A stretch of 64,000 nucleotides of DNA from Gigaspora rosea. Lineage: Eukaryota > Glomeromycota > Glomeromycetes > Diversisporales > Gigasporaceae. Every line of letters begins with the position of its first letter. Within the stretch, counting starts at the first letter, position 1. The position numbers and the translations under genes are program-made. The notes beneath the pieces are model-generated. The model was not told where the DNA came from. It saw only the letters and a list, made by a program, of their open reading frames with translations, and ran no database searches. The stretch is from positions 186,951 through 250,950 of the forward strand of contig QKWP01000362.1 of assembly GCA_003550325.1 (NCBI GenBank). Reading direction: 5' to 3'. Shown here one piece after another: positions 1-13,132 of the stretch.

Positions 1-1033
1 GATTTTTGATCAAAAAGTCAAATTTAAGCATCTTTTCTCCAAATTTCAAGTAAAATAAAAACAACTCTGCCGATTTAATGTATTTTTAGGTGCTGAATAA
101 GTTTACTTATTGCATTAAGTTAGAATTAATTAGTAAAATTTTGTGAATCAGAAGATTTTATAGAATTTTATTAATAAAATTCTATAAAATCTTATTATTC
201 ACAAGATTTCACTAATTGATTCTAACTCAATGCACTAGCTATGCTTATTCAGCTCTTACAAATACATTAAATCAGCAGAATTGTTTTTATTTTACTTGCA
301 ATTTGGAGAAAAGATGCTTAAATTTGAATTTTTTGATCAAAAATCCAAAATTATGCATCTATCCTCTAAATTTCAAGCAAAATAAAAATAATTATGCCGA
401 TTTGATGTATGCTTAGATGCTGAACAAGTTTACTTATTGCATTAAGTTATGATTAATTAGTAAAATTTTGTGATTCATAAGGTTTTATAGAATTTTATTA
501 ATAAATTTCTACAAAATCTACATGATTCGCAAAATTTTATTAACCAATCCTAACTTTATGTATTAAGTAATCGTATTCAGCACCTAAAAATACATTAAAT
601 CGGCGGAGTTGTTTTTATGTTACTTAAAATTTGGTGAAAAGATGCTTAAATTTGACTTTTTGATCAAAAAATCTAAAATTATGCATCTTTCCTCAAAATT
701 TCAAGTAAAATAAAAACAACTTTGCCGATTTAATATATTTTTAGGAGATGAACAAGTTTACTTAGTGAATAAAGTTAGAATTAATTAATAAAAATTTGTG
801 AATTATAAGATTTTATAGAATTTTATTAATAAAATTCTATAATTCACAAAATTTACTAACTTAATGCACTAAATAAATTTGATCAGTGCAAAAAATACAT
901 ATAAACATATTTAAATTCAGTTTAATCTGCTGATTTCAGATCAGATCTAGACCAAACTCATAATTGAGTTTGAGTCTAATCTGAAGTTTGAAATTAGTAA
1001 AATTTAGAGTCTGGGTCTGGTAAGCACTAGTCA
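1..1033. repeat. Palindromic ~325-bp tandem array, end of a TIR element
   Basis: Three units of about 325 bp (for example AGTTTACTTATTGCATTAAG near 100, 427 and, diverged, 748). Each unit is built from back-to-back inverted repeats, so each strand folds into long AT-rich hairpins. The array is followed by a block rich in CAGAC/GTCTG words and ends near GGTAAGCACTAGT. The same units and the same AGTGCT/AGCACT terminus recur at 37.03-38.9 kb, so this is the right part of another copy of that element, cut by the window edge. No coding capacity is seen. Confidence 0.75.
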
Positions 1034-1035
1034 CA

Positions 1036-2588
1036 CTAATTCTATTTTAACTAATTTTGTATGGGCATGCATTAAATTACTTAAACCATGTGCATGCGTG
1101 CATGCATGCATGCATCATGCGCATGGTGCCCATCTCTAAGATAGATCATTTGAATTTTATTAATTATGAATTTTTACTTCACTTTATAATATTTTTTTAT
1201 TATATACTTTTAATTTTTACAATATTTTTATTATATACTTTTAATTTTTATTTCGCTTTATAATATTTTTATTATATACTTTTAATTTTTACGTTCAGCG
1301 TGTTTATAAAATTAAGTATAGTACAATTTTGATAGTCAAGTAAAAAAGAGTAAAAGTGAAATACGAAAAGATAAGAAACAGTAGTCTAAACTCACTTGGA
1401 GAATTAACAAAACTGTTAATGCAACTAGTATATTACTTGTCGTTTGTTCACATTTTAATTGCTATTATTCATATTTTTTTCATATTGACAATTAATAATT
1501 ATCTACTACTTAATTACCGGTACTACCTGAAATATTTTTAATTTTCTATTCTGCCAGTTAAAATGTAATAAACATTTATTTATTAAAGCATTATTATTAT
1601 TTAATATATCGCAAAGTTATAAAGGACGGAATGCAATGTAGTTTAATGTAGTTTATGATTTATTTGTCATTTGAAATGACTTCTGTTCGCAAACTCTTAC
1701 ATATTATTTGGTTAATGCATATGACAAGGCAAAAAGCATAAAATTATGCACTATGAAGAGCTTGCCAATGAAGCGACAAAGCTATTTTTGAATATATCTG
1801 GTAAGATTAGATAACATTGTAAAAAAATAAAAACCAGATAAATAAGATTATGAATAAAAAATTAAGTTCAAACAGACTAATTTGTTTTATTAATTAATTT
1901 TTAATGACTCCTAAAAAATAGATTAACTTTTTTTATTGTTTTTATAATTTAATAGAATATAATATAATTTTTATTCTAAGCAAGACAAAAAGTTCACTTA
2001 AAACCAATAAGAAAGTTTTGTTAGCGCTTGCTTGGCAAAATATAATAATACACATAATTACTTTGCTTTTAGTAAAGTTTCTTGTTTTGAGATTATTTTG
2101 GGATTATTTGGTATAGTAAAAGGCAATGTTCTTCTCAACTAACAATAAAAAAATTTTTTGTATAAGTAAAATAGTAAACTTGTTTATTCTTTATATATAT
2201 GCAAATGTGTGATTCAATCAAATTATCATACTTGATTTTTTGAAATAAAGCAATGTGATTGGATTTGCACGTGTGCATACACATATACATATGTAAAAAA
2301 ATCAACACTTTGTTGCAATTTGAAAAAGTACTTTAAAACTTTATAATGTAACTAATCAATTTGAATTTTACAAACCCAACTTAGTCGATTAATCGATTAG
2401 TTAGATAAAATTATCTATCAATTAATCGATTGAAAATTTTTTATCGGTTTGTATCAATAGTTTCGGATAGATTTTCAGAACTTCGGTTTCGGATGAGATT
2501 ACGAGTTTTGGATAATGTTTCGAACCTATAATCCGAAATCCGATACTTCAAAAAGGTTTCGGATCCAATTCTAGTTTGCATGCTACAC
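1036..2588. other. Intergenic, no gene recognised
   Basis: AT-rich sequence with a short purine/pyrimidine-alternating GCATGC run near 1,090-1,125 and T-rich tracts near 1,180-1,290. Near 2,390-2,560 there are repeated words of type ATCGATTAG and TTCGGAT. Small open frames here have no recognisable features and look like chance. Confidence 0.5.
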
Positions 2589-3087
2589 TGGGGTGCGCGG
2601 TATACTATGTAAATCAAAACTATATGTGGTATCGTATAAAAATCTATTATCGAATTTTTTTAATAATTAATACAAATTTTTAAATAGACGTACAGCCCTA
2701 ATTGTTCGATAGTTTTGGATAAAACTTCGCAAAGACAAGTATTACGTCCTTACAAACAAAGCTATAGAGCATTTCTTTAAATAAAACTAAATTTGCTGCT
2801 TTTTTTTTAAAAAAAACACATAGCATATTACTGTGCAGACCCCCTTCTTTTTGCTACTTTTTTTAAGAAAAAAAAACACGTAGCATATTACAGTTTTTTC
2901 ATGTTTAAATAAATGAAATGATTCTATAGCCTTGTAGAGATGTAATACTAGTCCTTGCGAAAATTTATTCAAAACTATCGAACCGTTAGGGCAGTACATC
3001 TATTTAAATTTGAAAAAAAAATTCGATAATAGATTTTTATATGATACCACATATAGTTTTGATTTACATAGTATACCGCGCACCCCA
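2589..3087. mobile_element. Mutator-like MITE with 9-bp target duplication
   Basis: A 499-bp element with long inverted arms of about 190 bp beginning TGGGGTGCGCGGTATACTAT and ending in the reverse complement. It is flanked on both sides by the identical 9-bp sequence ATGCTACAC (2,580-2,588 and 3,088-3,096). A 9-bp duplication plus long arms is the known signature of Mutator-like elements. No transposase is encoded, so it is non-autonomous. The open frame across 2,787-2,999 is a shadow of the arms. Confidence 0.85.
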
Positions 3088-3096
3088 ATGCTACAC

Positions 3097-3453
3097 CACC
3101 CCAGATTGTTATGGGAGTCAAATAAAGTGGTATATACTCCAGAGCTACCATTAAAACTACTCTAAATTAAAAAATATAAATAATTTTTTATCAATTGTTG
3201 TACATTAAAAAAAATAATGAGTTTTATTAAAATATTCAGCATTATAATAAATAAAGTTGTTCTAGAATCAAATTCTGAACTGTAATTAGCAAAACATTTT
3301 TAAAATGTGCTATAAAATCTAATTCTGATAACATACACCAGGTGAAATTATAGAGTTTAGTCTGGAATAATAGCTTTGGTGTGGTTTGGCTTTGATAGTT
3401 ACTCTGGCAGAGTGGATCACTCTGTTAGCTATTCCTAAGCGTATTGATTTACA
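3097..3453. other. Intergenic, nothing recognised
   Basis: Moderately AT-rich sequence with no open frame, RNA gene or clear repeat that I can support. Confidence 0.4.
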
Positions 3454-4490
3454 CTAGTAGTTAGGCACGTCCTTACGTCCGTGCTATAGTAATTATACAA
3501 AAAAAAAATTATAGACATAAAAATCTTAACTATTAACGTTGATTTATTAATTATGAACATTTGATCCAATCAGAAACGCAGTAAATGGTGGTGGGAACGT
3601 GGTAAGATTAGATTGTTCGTACTATCATGGGTACACATGTATCACATGATGGTCAAGGACTTGATTGTGTAGTTGGTGACATATAAATTATTACTAATCG
3701 AAGTATATAACAATAGAAGCAGGAACGGCGCATGTAGATCACCTGATGTAGATCAACTGATGATCCTGATCACGGTACCCAAATTCGACCAATCAAATTG
3801 TTTAAATGTGACAGACAGAAAACTTTAGTAGTACTATCAATTTTTTTATTCGTATTTTTTTAGATTATTTTATTAAAGAAATAATATAATGTTCGCCTGT
3901 GATCTACAATGCATAAATAAAAATAAATTATTTTATTAAAACAAAAAACAAACCTTTTTAATGTTAGGGTTAGGGTAAGAGTTAGGAATTAGAAGGGTGC
4001 TTTGAATATAGTAAAATTTTGCAAGAAATTTTTTTTTTTGCATAAAAAAAAGTAGTTTCATAGACAAATTTCTAGGTTAGAAGCAATTTTTTAAAAATTC
4101 TTTGGTTTTTGTTTGTACACAAAAATTGATTTACATGTTACACCTGATCCTAAATTTTGATTAGCTATTGTACTACAGGTGATAATCACCTGTGGTGTAT
4201 ATTAGAATTTTCTTTTATTAAAAGTTTTTATTTAATTTTAATTATATATTATATTTTACAATCAAAAATTGAAACCGCCTAGAAAAAAAAGTTTTTTTTA
4301 ACAATTAATCGTTTAATGCACCCAGTTTAACCCACTTGGATTTAATACCATTTAGCTTAAACTAACAGTATAAAGAAATTTTGTGCTGCTAAATAATTTT
4401 AACTCTTAACGACAATCTGCTTATCTATGATATTTCTTAAATATATGGGCCAAATTGATCATCTCCATAGTAATTTGATATTTTTTTATC
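3454..4490 (-). mobile_element. Helitron-related fragments, minus strand, with nested insertion
   Basis: On the minus strand the end at 3,454 reads a GCACG...CGTGC hairpin, then CTAACTACTAG before a T, the same 3' end as the Helitron at 20,999-23,422. The reverse complement of 3,700-3,838 matches that Helitron's 5' region (CGAATTTGGGTACCGTGATC). The reverse complement of 4,213-4,485 matches its 3' interior (22,736-23,000 and 23,325-23,350). A segment near 3,945-4,200 with ends of type CACCTGTGGTG is probably a nested MITE. I see pieces of one or two related non-autonomous Helitrons; the 5' boundary of the larger one is not resolved. Confidence 0.6.
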
Positions 4491-4634
4491 GCATTTTTTT
4501 TTTATTAATTTTTTTTTTAATTTATTACGTTTTTTTTTAACTTATTATTTTTTATTTTTATTTTTTTTTATCGTTATGATTTTTTTTATCTTATTAAATT
4601 TTTTATCGTTATTTTTTTTTCGGCGTTGTTAAAT

Positions 4635-6425
4635 CACACCACTGGTGTCCAACACCACTATAATTTTTATTATGAGCTGCAGTGTAACATGAAAATCGGG
4701 TATAATGCAAATTTTTGGATATTTTTTAAAAAATGACTAGAACGCAAAAACTCGTTTATGAAATTATTTTTGAGGCTCTAACAAAAAAAATTCCCTGTAA
4801 AATTTTGGTATAATCAATGCCCCTGCCCAGGACCCCGAACAATATATATAGAGATTATATTGAAATTTTGGCTAAAAAGGTTACTTTTTTACAAGAATGT
4901 TATATTTGAAAAGTGGATATTGGTCAAAAGGTTATATTTAAAAGTGGATAAAAGCTTTTAATGTTATATTATTAAAAGTGGATAAAATTAATAAGTTTTA
5001 AATATGCTATATTTAAAATTTGGATAAGGAAAGTGCAGTAAATTACATAATTAGGGTTTATATAAGTTCTGGCCTCCCTAGTATTAGGACTATTGACCAA
5101 TCAAATTTTATAATATTTAAAAAAAACTAAAAAACATCTTTGACCTGAAAATAAGCTACTCCACAATTAACAAAAGTTGCTACATAGTCAAGTCTAAATT
5201 TTACTAAACAGATCGATTAAAATTGCATAAGTAACCTTATTCAGCAGGTCAAAATACACTTACTATAAAATTTTTATAAGCATTGGAGAATTTTTTATTT
5301 TTATGTTCAACAGAAAAATTAAAATTTTTTAAAAAAATATATTCGCCCCACAATTGACAAACATCGCTACATAGTAAAGTCTAAATTTTACTAAGTAAAT
5401 CGATTAAAATCGTATAAGTAACCTTATTTAGCAAATCAAAATACACTTATTATAAAATTTTCATAAATATTGGAGAATTTTTTATTAATTGACTTTTGAT
5501 TTTTATGTTCGATAGAAAAATTAAAATTTTTTAAAAAAAAATATTCACCCCACAATTGACAAACGTTGCTACATAGTAAAGTCTAAATTTTCTAAGCAAA
5601 TCGATTTAAGTAACCTTATTTAGCAAATCAAAATACACTTACCATAAAATTTCATAAGTATTGGAGAATTTATTACTTAATTGACTTTTGATTTTGATTT
5701 TTATATTTGATGGAAAAATTAAAATTTTTTAAAAAAATATATTCGCCCCACAATTGACAAACGTTGCTATATAGTAAAGTCTAAATTTAACTAAACAAAT
5801 CGATTAAAATAGCTTAAGCAATCTTATTTAGCAGGTCAAAATACACTTATTACAAAATTTCTTTAAGTATTAGAGAACTTTTTATTAATTGACTTTTGAT
5901 TTGTATGTTTGATAGAAAAATTAAACTTTTTTAAAAAAATATTTACTTCAATATTATTGGCTATTTAGACTATATATATAGGATGTGATAGATGGAGGAC
6001 CCCCAGAAAATTACGTGATTTACTGCACTTCTCTAAAGAAAAAATTTTTTAAAAAAATTTTTTTAAAAAAAATTTTTTTTTGAGAAAAATTTTTTTTTGA
6101 AAAAAATTTTTTTTGATTTTTTTGAGAAAAATTTTTTTTAAGAAAAAAGTTTTTTTGAGTTATATTTGATAATTGGTTAAAATTTATTAAATATTAAAGC
6201 TTATATGTAAAATATAGTTAATTAGCTCTGATAAAAAGTGGATAAAAATTTTAAAAAGTTTATATTAAAGCTAATATAACCTTTATATATATTGTTCAGG
6301 GTCCTCCCTGCCCCATCCCAGGCCTTAACCCTAATCCTAATATTAATCGAAATTTTAGTTTTTGTTTTATTTTGATTTGCATGTTATACGAATTTCATAT
6401 TATTGGTGCTGAACACCACAGGTGC
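4635..6425. mobile_element. CACCACTGGTG-family MITE, split by a later insertion
   Basis: The left end near 4,635 (TTAAATCACACCACTGGTGT) and the right end near 6,400-6,425 (GGTGCTGAACACCACAGGTG) are inverted relative to one another. The interior parts resemble the family members at 26,866-27,218 and 49,471-49,803. The two halves are separated by the element at 4,829-6,305, so this MITE was present first. Confidence 0.6.
4829..6305. mobile_element. 1.48-kb TIR element with 8-bp target duplication and internal tandem repeat
   Basis: Ends are inverted (AGGACCCCGAACAATATATA at the left, complement at the right). Both flanks carry the exact 8-bp sequence CCCTGCCC (4,821-4,828 and 6,306-6,313), as in hAT-type insertions. 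The interior holds four tandem copies of about 195 bp around CACAATTGACAAACGTTGCT (near 5,160, 5,350, 5,550, 5,750). Near 6,040-6,150 there is a run of A8/T8 blocks. No transposase is encoded. Confidence 0.8.
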
Positions 6426-6429
6426 AATA

Positions 6430-6900
6430 TAACATTTCTGTTTTTTTTTTATTAATTTTTTTTTTTAATAAACATTATTTTTTTTATTTTTTCTTTTTTG
6501 ACTTTTTTTATAATTCTATTTTAATATTATCATACGTTTTTTTTAATTTTATTTTATTTAACTTTTTTTTACCTTTTTTTTAATTCTATTTTAAATTATT
6601 TTTAAATTTTTTTTTATTTTTTAATAAATTATTTAAATTTTTTATTTTAATTTTTATATTTTTTTATACTTTTTTAAACGGTTACGTTTTTGTTTTATTT
6701 ATTATTTTTTTTAAAATAATTTTTTATTTAAATTTTTTTAACTTTTTTTCATTTATCATCGGTAAGATTACTATATAAGTTAAGTTTTTTTTTAAATTTT
6801 TTATGTACGTTTTATTTTATTTATTTTATTTTTTATTAATTTTATTTTTACTAATTATGATATTTATTTTTATATTTTTATTATCGATTTTTTATATTGG
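6430..6900. repeat. T-rich low-complexity tract
   Basis: Almost pure T runs broken by A and short ATTA words, similar to the shorter tract at 4,490-4,625. It is low complexity, and no gene is seen in it. Confidence 0.6.
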
Positions 6901-6949
6901 TACTGCAGTACTGTATTTAAATAAGCGGCAGTGATCACTAGTTACATGA

Positions 6950-7850
6950 GCAGTACAAAGATAAGTATAATTTGATTTTTTTTTCTTTTTTTTTTTTACT
7001 AATATTTATTCTTGTCTATTTTATTGTGTGCTTTTCTCGTCAACAATATTATTTACATGCTTTTCTTGTTGACAATATTATTTACAAGAACTTTAGAAAT
7101 CCAACCCTGAAAGTTAAAAAGATAAAGCCTTGTACTGATGAGGAATCCATTGGAGCCGTTGTTGGTGTGCGTTCGTGTCTTCTGGTATAAGGTATTGTAA
7201 TTTCTTCGTTCTTTTTTTTTATAGTACTAACGTTTCTTTTTTTCTTTAGAATGAACGTAGTACGGTATGTAACGTGATAGTAGAATGACGGAGTAGGTAT
7301 CAAAAATCTGCAAAGATGTGAAACGCGAGTGGAAAAAATAGTATTGGATATTGTTATCGTCATGGAATTGGAGTTAAAAAGTATGTACATAAGGCTAGTA
7401 TTAGTATACGATAGTATTCTTTTTTTTTATTACAGTACTATCATTTTTTTTCTTTAGAATGAAACAAACATAGTATGGAACATAGCACAAAACATAGCAC
7501 ATAGTAGAACGGATGGAGCACGATAGTTAGTATCTGGTTTATGATAGTTTTTTTTTTTTAATATATTATAACGGATCTTTATTTTTTAGAATGAACGTAG
7601 TACAATTGTTATTACGGAATGTAACGTGATAGTATGGGATGTAGCATGATAGTTAGTAGCATGATAGTTAGTATGGGGCATAGCATAGCATAATAGTTAG
7701 TATGGGATTTAGTATGATAGTTGGAATATTGGGACATAGCACAAAAGTTGGGATGTAGCATGATAGTTGGAATCGGGTTTATGTTGTAATTTGTATTTAT
7801 TTTTTGTATTTTTTTTTTTTATTTTTTTTTTGTATTTTGTAATAAATTAA
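6950..7850. repeat. Degenerate tandem repeats around TAGAATGAACGTAGTA
   Basis: The word TTTAGAATGAAC(G)TAGTA recurs near 7,245, 7,455 and 7,587. It is followed by irregular repeats of TAGCATGATAGTTAGTATGG up to about 7,770. The open frames at 6,972-7,190 (plus) and 7,082-7,390 (minus) lie in this repeat, overlap each other on opposite strands and show no domain, so I do not call them genes. Confidence 0.5.
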
Positions 7851-10766
7851 ATTGTTAAAATATATGAATATTCGAATTTATTGTTTTAATATATGAAAAA
7901 TTAATTAGCATTTATTCAGTTAATATTTAATATTTTGGCAAGCATATAGTAATTTTTTATTATTCGCTTTTTGTTATTTTTTTATTTTTTACAACCTGCG
8001 CAGATTATTGAATTGTTAATTGTTAAAGATCTGCACAAAAAATTAAATCTGCGCAGAAAATAAAAAAAATTTCTTCAATGATCGCTAGCAGGGTCGCAGA
8101 ACTGCATTAATTTTTGATAATTGTTTTTTTTAAAAATCTGCACAGATCTGCACTATAAAAACTTTCCCGATGTATAAATGAATATATTTCTATAACTTTG
8201 AACTACAGGAAAAAAATTCTTAGCACCATTTCATCTTTCCTTTTGTTACAATACTGGCTATTTATCATCATATTTTTATAATGAATATTTGACAGATAAA
8301 CCAGATAATATAAATATAGCAATACTTTATATATGCGCCAGGTAGAGTCAATTAATATGCAATAAGATCATGAAGTATATAAATAAATAAATAAATATAT
8401 TCAATATCAATAGGATAAAAATTAGAATAAAAATGGCTAATAAAAAAATAAATAAAAATTAAAATAAAATTCATATAAACAGAATGTTAAAAATGTGCAT
8501 TGAGAATAACATTAACTGTTCTTATATTCTATTTATATAAATTAAGGTTAGATTTTTAGTACTGTACAGAATTACTACTTGTTTACGTATATATATACAT
8601 AAATAACAAATTGAAGATTTATAATTTAGGGATTATTTGCCGCAAAGCTATGTATTTTCTATTTAAGGAGATTGATTTTCAAATAAATATTTATATACTG
8701 TACATGGACGCTATTTTAAAAATCTCTTTGGTGCATAAAAACTAGGTTGGTTTTGAAATAGCACACATGCGCGTACTCGAAATACTGTGCAGGTGATTGA
8801 AATACCATACAGGTGTGCACTATTTTGCGGTAATACAGTATATTTATATATAAAATTTTACAAAAACGAATATCTTGTAACACAGTGATCTGATTTGGAT
8901 AATTTAGCCAGTGATCCAAATGAAATGAAATTGGTACCATTCAATTCCTTTCACCGAGACGAATCAAATAGCACCAAAATTATTAAATTTGAACAACTGG
9001 ATCAGTTTTTAGCCAATTTTTTCTAAAAAAAATTGCATTATGTTTTTTTGATCTACTTTTATTGGGAAAAATGTTATCTTTTATCTGGTCCCATTTGTAT
9101 AATATTATTTTTGGATGCCCCTCAAAGCCTAGTAAAGTTGCAAAACACAGTAACTTAACCTAGAAGAAAAAGATTAGTTAAAACTGAGAAAGAAGGACAC
9201 AGAAAAAAAGCAAATATGACTTTAGTCTAGAAAAAACAAAAAAAAAACAATATTTATCAAACAATGATTATCGTTTATATATAATTGCCAATCTCAAAAA
9301 TGATTGGTCAATCATATAAGGGTCACTATAGCAATGTGTTGACATTTCTTTTTTGTCTTTAAATAATCAATTAATTATAGATTTAGTGAACCAAGTCAAT
9401 CTTAAAAATTCAACTTAACTAAGATTACTTAAATCGATTACTTATTTCAATTTTTAACTAAAGTCAATTTTTTTTAAAGAAATAGTCATGTGAAAAAATA
9501 CATCAATGTATATGCAGCATAGGTATGAAAAAGAAAATTAATGTTTGTTAAGCACATGTACAGTATATAGTGAATTAACCTGTCTAAAAAATCTTTATCT
9601 GGGTCACCTGATAGGTGGGCAATATGCCACTCAAATGAAATGAGTCAGTTAAAAAAAAGGCACCACCTGGGTCACCCAATAGATTATCTGGATCATGCTA
9701 TGCAAAATTAAAATTGATTGTTAAGTCACTTAATGATGTTAGGTAATTTTTAGATAATAATAGTAATCGGATCTTAAATTGTATTCATAATTATGGTTTT
9801 AAAAAAAATAACTTAAATTGTTAATTCATTTAATGATCTAAAATAAAACAACAATACAAATTATGGAGTTTGATTGTTTGATCAATAAAATAATGACAAA
9901 AGGATCAGAGGTTTAATCAATGAGTATTTAAAAGGGACCAATTCAATTTTATTAATTTACTCTTTACTTTCTATTAGTTTTTTTTAATATCATGGAACAA
10001 GAGAACTATTACGCCAATTTTATTATAATAATTTTTATATTTTTAAGGGAAATAACTTCTAGAGATAATACTTTTACTCAAATTTTGAAGGTAATACTCT
10101 AAATCTTTGGTGGAATGTAATTATTTTTAATATTTGCTAATATATCCATGTTTTTTTTTTATCTATTGTATTTTGTTCTTGCATTTTACTTATTCTTGCA
10201 CTTGTTCTTGAACTTGAGACCATTATACATATACAAAATATTTTCAAATTTGTGAAATATTTGATTGACTTTTTTTAGCTATTTCTTTGACTGATATAAT
10301 GCCAATTATAGAAAGAAGCTTAATAATAATTGGTTAAGTCGGTTTTACAAAAATCGACTTGGCTAAGTTAACTAACCATCTTGAGTTGATTTTTTAACTA
10401 TCAACTTGGCTAAGTTGACTAACTGACTTGAGTTGATTTTTTATCTATCAACTAGTATTACTATATAGATTATATATATATAATTTTATAAAAATATTTT
10501 TATTTTTTAAAAAATTCTGTATATAGCAAAAAAAAGTTTGTAGAATAGGGCAGTGTTCGGGCAAAATTAAAAGTATAATTCGGGCCAGGCAATATAAATT
10601 TGGCCAACTTGAACTGTCGGTAAGTTTTAGCAAATTAGATAGTTAGATAGTTACTGGTTACTAGTTTGAAAATTACATTTTACAAACTTACAATACGTGT
10701 AAATTTACGCAATATGAATTTCATGTAAATTTTATACATGATATATAGTACCAGCACAACGCCCAT
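7851..10766. other. Intergenic, no gene recognised
   Basis: About 2.9 kb of AT-rich sequence. Visible items are repeated TCTGCACAGAT words at 7,995-8,150 and a motif near 8,880-8,945 (GATTTGGATAATTT, GGTACCATT) shared with the repeats at 46.2 kb. Repeated AAGTTGACTAACTGACTTGA words occur at 10,330-10,450. No supported gene or RNA. Confidence 0.5.
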
Positions 10767-11092
10767 AGCTATTCCACAAAAAATTTTACCCCACGTGATT
10801 TCGACCAATCGAATTTCAGGATCAGGTGTAACGTAAAAATCGAAGCAAAACAACTTTTTTACAAAAAAACGCGAATAGCTCTAAATTTTAATTAGGAAAC
10901 CACCTTCTGCAGCCTAATTAAAAATATTCCTTATGAAATTTTACTAATAAACTCAACTAACTATAACGAGGTTTATTTTTATGCGCAACTTTTTACTTAG
11001 AAAACAAAACACGTTTGTTTTGACTTCACATTACACCTGATCTTAAAATTTGATTGGTCAAAGTCACGTGGGGGTAAAATTTTCGTGGAAGA
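10767..11092. mobile_element. MITE with ~70-bp inverted ends containing CACGTG
   Basis: The left arm (AGCTATTCCACAAAAAATTT, then CCCCACGTGATTT and GATCAGGTGTAACGT) is inverted at the right arm (TTACACCTGATC, GTCACGTGGGGGT, GTGGAAGAGCT). The arms are about 85% alike over roughly 70 bp. No clear target duplication is seen. The interior has no open frame. Confidence 0.6.
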
Positions 11093-11300
11093 GCTACCAC
11101 TAATTACTAGCACTATGAAAAAATCAGCTAGCATTATTGAATTATAGTAGATTTTGCATAAAGTTCACTAATCAAGTCGATGTACATATGATCCAGCCAT
11201 ATGACTTTTCTTGAAAACTATGTTACCGAAAACATTACCGTTACGTAAAACAACCCTACTTACTGGTCATGTTATATCACGTTATCCAGTTATCTGTAAT

Positions 11301-13123
11301 GCAAATCTTATGTTTTTGATACTTCTGCACTTACTTACTTTTTTGATGCAGATCTGCATATATACACGTGACTTGTGTTACACAAAGGCACAAATCTTAC
11401 GTTTTTGATACTCCTGCACTTTTTTGATACTCCTATATGTACCCCAAAATTACGCCTACTTTTTTGATGCAGATTTGCATATATACACGTGACTTGTATT
11501 ATACAAAGGCCCAGTGCATTGTTTTTGCAAAAATAATTTTTGGTTACATGCCACTAATGTCGTGTAACGTTACACAAGTCTAATTTTGCCCGGCATTAAG
11601 CTTAATGCTGGTGGGCACTATCATGATAATGCCCTCGGCAGGGTTAGACATAATTCCGGCCCACCCTAACCCTAAATCTAGTGGTACCCTAACCTGGAAA
11701 TAAGCTTAATACTGGTGGGCACTATCATGATAATGCCCCGGCGGGGTTAGACATAATTCCGGCCCACCCTAACCCTAAATCTAGGAACCCTAAAAACTAA
11801 TTGTTCGAAGCAACATCCAATCACAGTACATATACTAGATGCATATGTTGTATAACCAGTATATGAACTGTAATTGGATGTTGCTTCGAACAATTAGTTT
11901 TTAGGGTTCCTAGATTTAGGGTTAGGGTGGGCCGGAATTATGTCTAACCCCGCCGGGGNNNNNNNNNNNNNNNNNNNNNNNNNNNNNNNNNNNNNNNNNN
12001 NNNNNNNNNNNNNNNNNNNNNNNNNNNNNNNNNNNNNNNNNNNNNNNNNNNNNNNNNNNNNNNNNNNNNNNNNNNNNNNNNNNNNNNNNNNNNNNNNNNN
12101 NNNNNNNNNNNNNNNNNNNNNNNNNNNNNNNNNNNNNNNNNNNNNNNNNNNNNNNNNNNNNNNNNNNNNNNNNNNNNNNNNNNNNNNNNNNNNNNNNNNN
12201 NNNNNNNNNNNNNNNNNNNNNNNNNNNNNNNNNNNNNNNNNNNNNNNNNNNNNNNNNNNNNNNNNNNNNNNNNNNNNNNNNNNNNNNNNNNNNNNNNNNN
12301 NNNNNNNNNNNNNNNNNNNNNNNNNNNNNNNNNNNNNNNNNNNNNNNNNNNNNNNNNNNNNNNNNNNNNNNNNNNNNNNNNNNNNNNNNNNNNNNNNNNN
12401 NNNNNNNNNNNNNNNNNNNNNNNNNNNNNNNNNNNNNNNNNNNNNNNNNNNNNNNNNNNNNNNNNNNNNNNNNNNNNNNNNNNNNNNNNNNNNNNNNNNN
12501 NNNNNNNNNNNNNNNNNNNNNNNNNNNNNNNNNNNNNNNNNNNNNNNNNNNNNNNNNNNNNNNNNNNNNNNNNNNNNNNNNNNNNNNNNNNNNNNNNNNN
12601 NNNNNNNNNNNNNNNNNNNNNNNNNNNNNNNNNNNNNNNNNNNNNNNNNNNNNNNNNNNNNNNNNNNNNNNNNNNNNNNNNNNNNNNNNNNNNNNNNNNN
12701 NNNNNNNNNNNNNCGGCGGGGTTAGACATAATTCCGGCCCACCCTAACCCTAAATCTAGGAACCCTAAAAACTAATTGTTCGAAGCAACATCCAATCACA
12801 GTACATATACTAGATGCATATGTTGTATAACCAGTATATGAACTGTAATTGGATGTTGCTTCGAACAATTAGTTTTTAGGGTTCCTAGATTTAGGGTTAG
12901 GGTGGGCCGGAATTATGTCTAACCCCGCCGGGGCATTATCATGATAGTGCCCACCAGCATTAAGCTTAATGCCGGGCAAAATTAGACTTGTGTAACGTTA
13001 CACGACACTAATGGCGTGTAAGCAAAAAATTATTTTTGCAAAAACAATGCACTGGGCCTTTGTGTAACACAAGTCACGTGTATATATGCAGATCTGCAGG
13101 AGTATCAAAAACGTAAGATTTGC
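11301..13123. mobile_element. Large TIR/foldback element around an assembly gap
   Basis: The left terminus GCAAATCTTATGTTTTTGAT and the inverted right terminus are flanked by ATCTGTAAT (11,292-11,300) and ATCTGTAAC (13,124-13,132), a 9-bp target duplication with one change. Arms of about 650 bp each mirror one another. They include complementary copies of a ~130-bp palindrome (near 11,790-11,910 and 12,760-12,880) and internal CCCTAACCCTAA words. The end sequence is related to that of the element at 59,176-59,949. The centre is unassembled, which is typical of large palindromes. Confidence 0.75.
11959..12713. other. Assembly gap (755 N)
   Basis: A run of N at the centre of an inverted-repeat element. 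The sequence on the two sides is near-complementary, so the gap probably reflects a palindrome that could not be assembled. Frames that appear open across it are artefacts. Confidence 0.99.
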
Positions 13124-13132
13124 ATCTGTAAC

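Noticed and set aside
7082..7390. 102-residue minus-strand frame
   Set aside because: Low-complexity repeat region, overlapping frame on the other strand, no domain or splice signals.
11940..12729. Long open frames on both strands
   Set aside because: They consist of the N gap.
11640..12910. Telomere-like CCCTAA/TTAGGG words
   Set aside because: Only two or three units within each arm of a TIR element, in both orientations; no long array or chromosome end.
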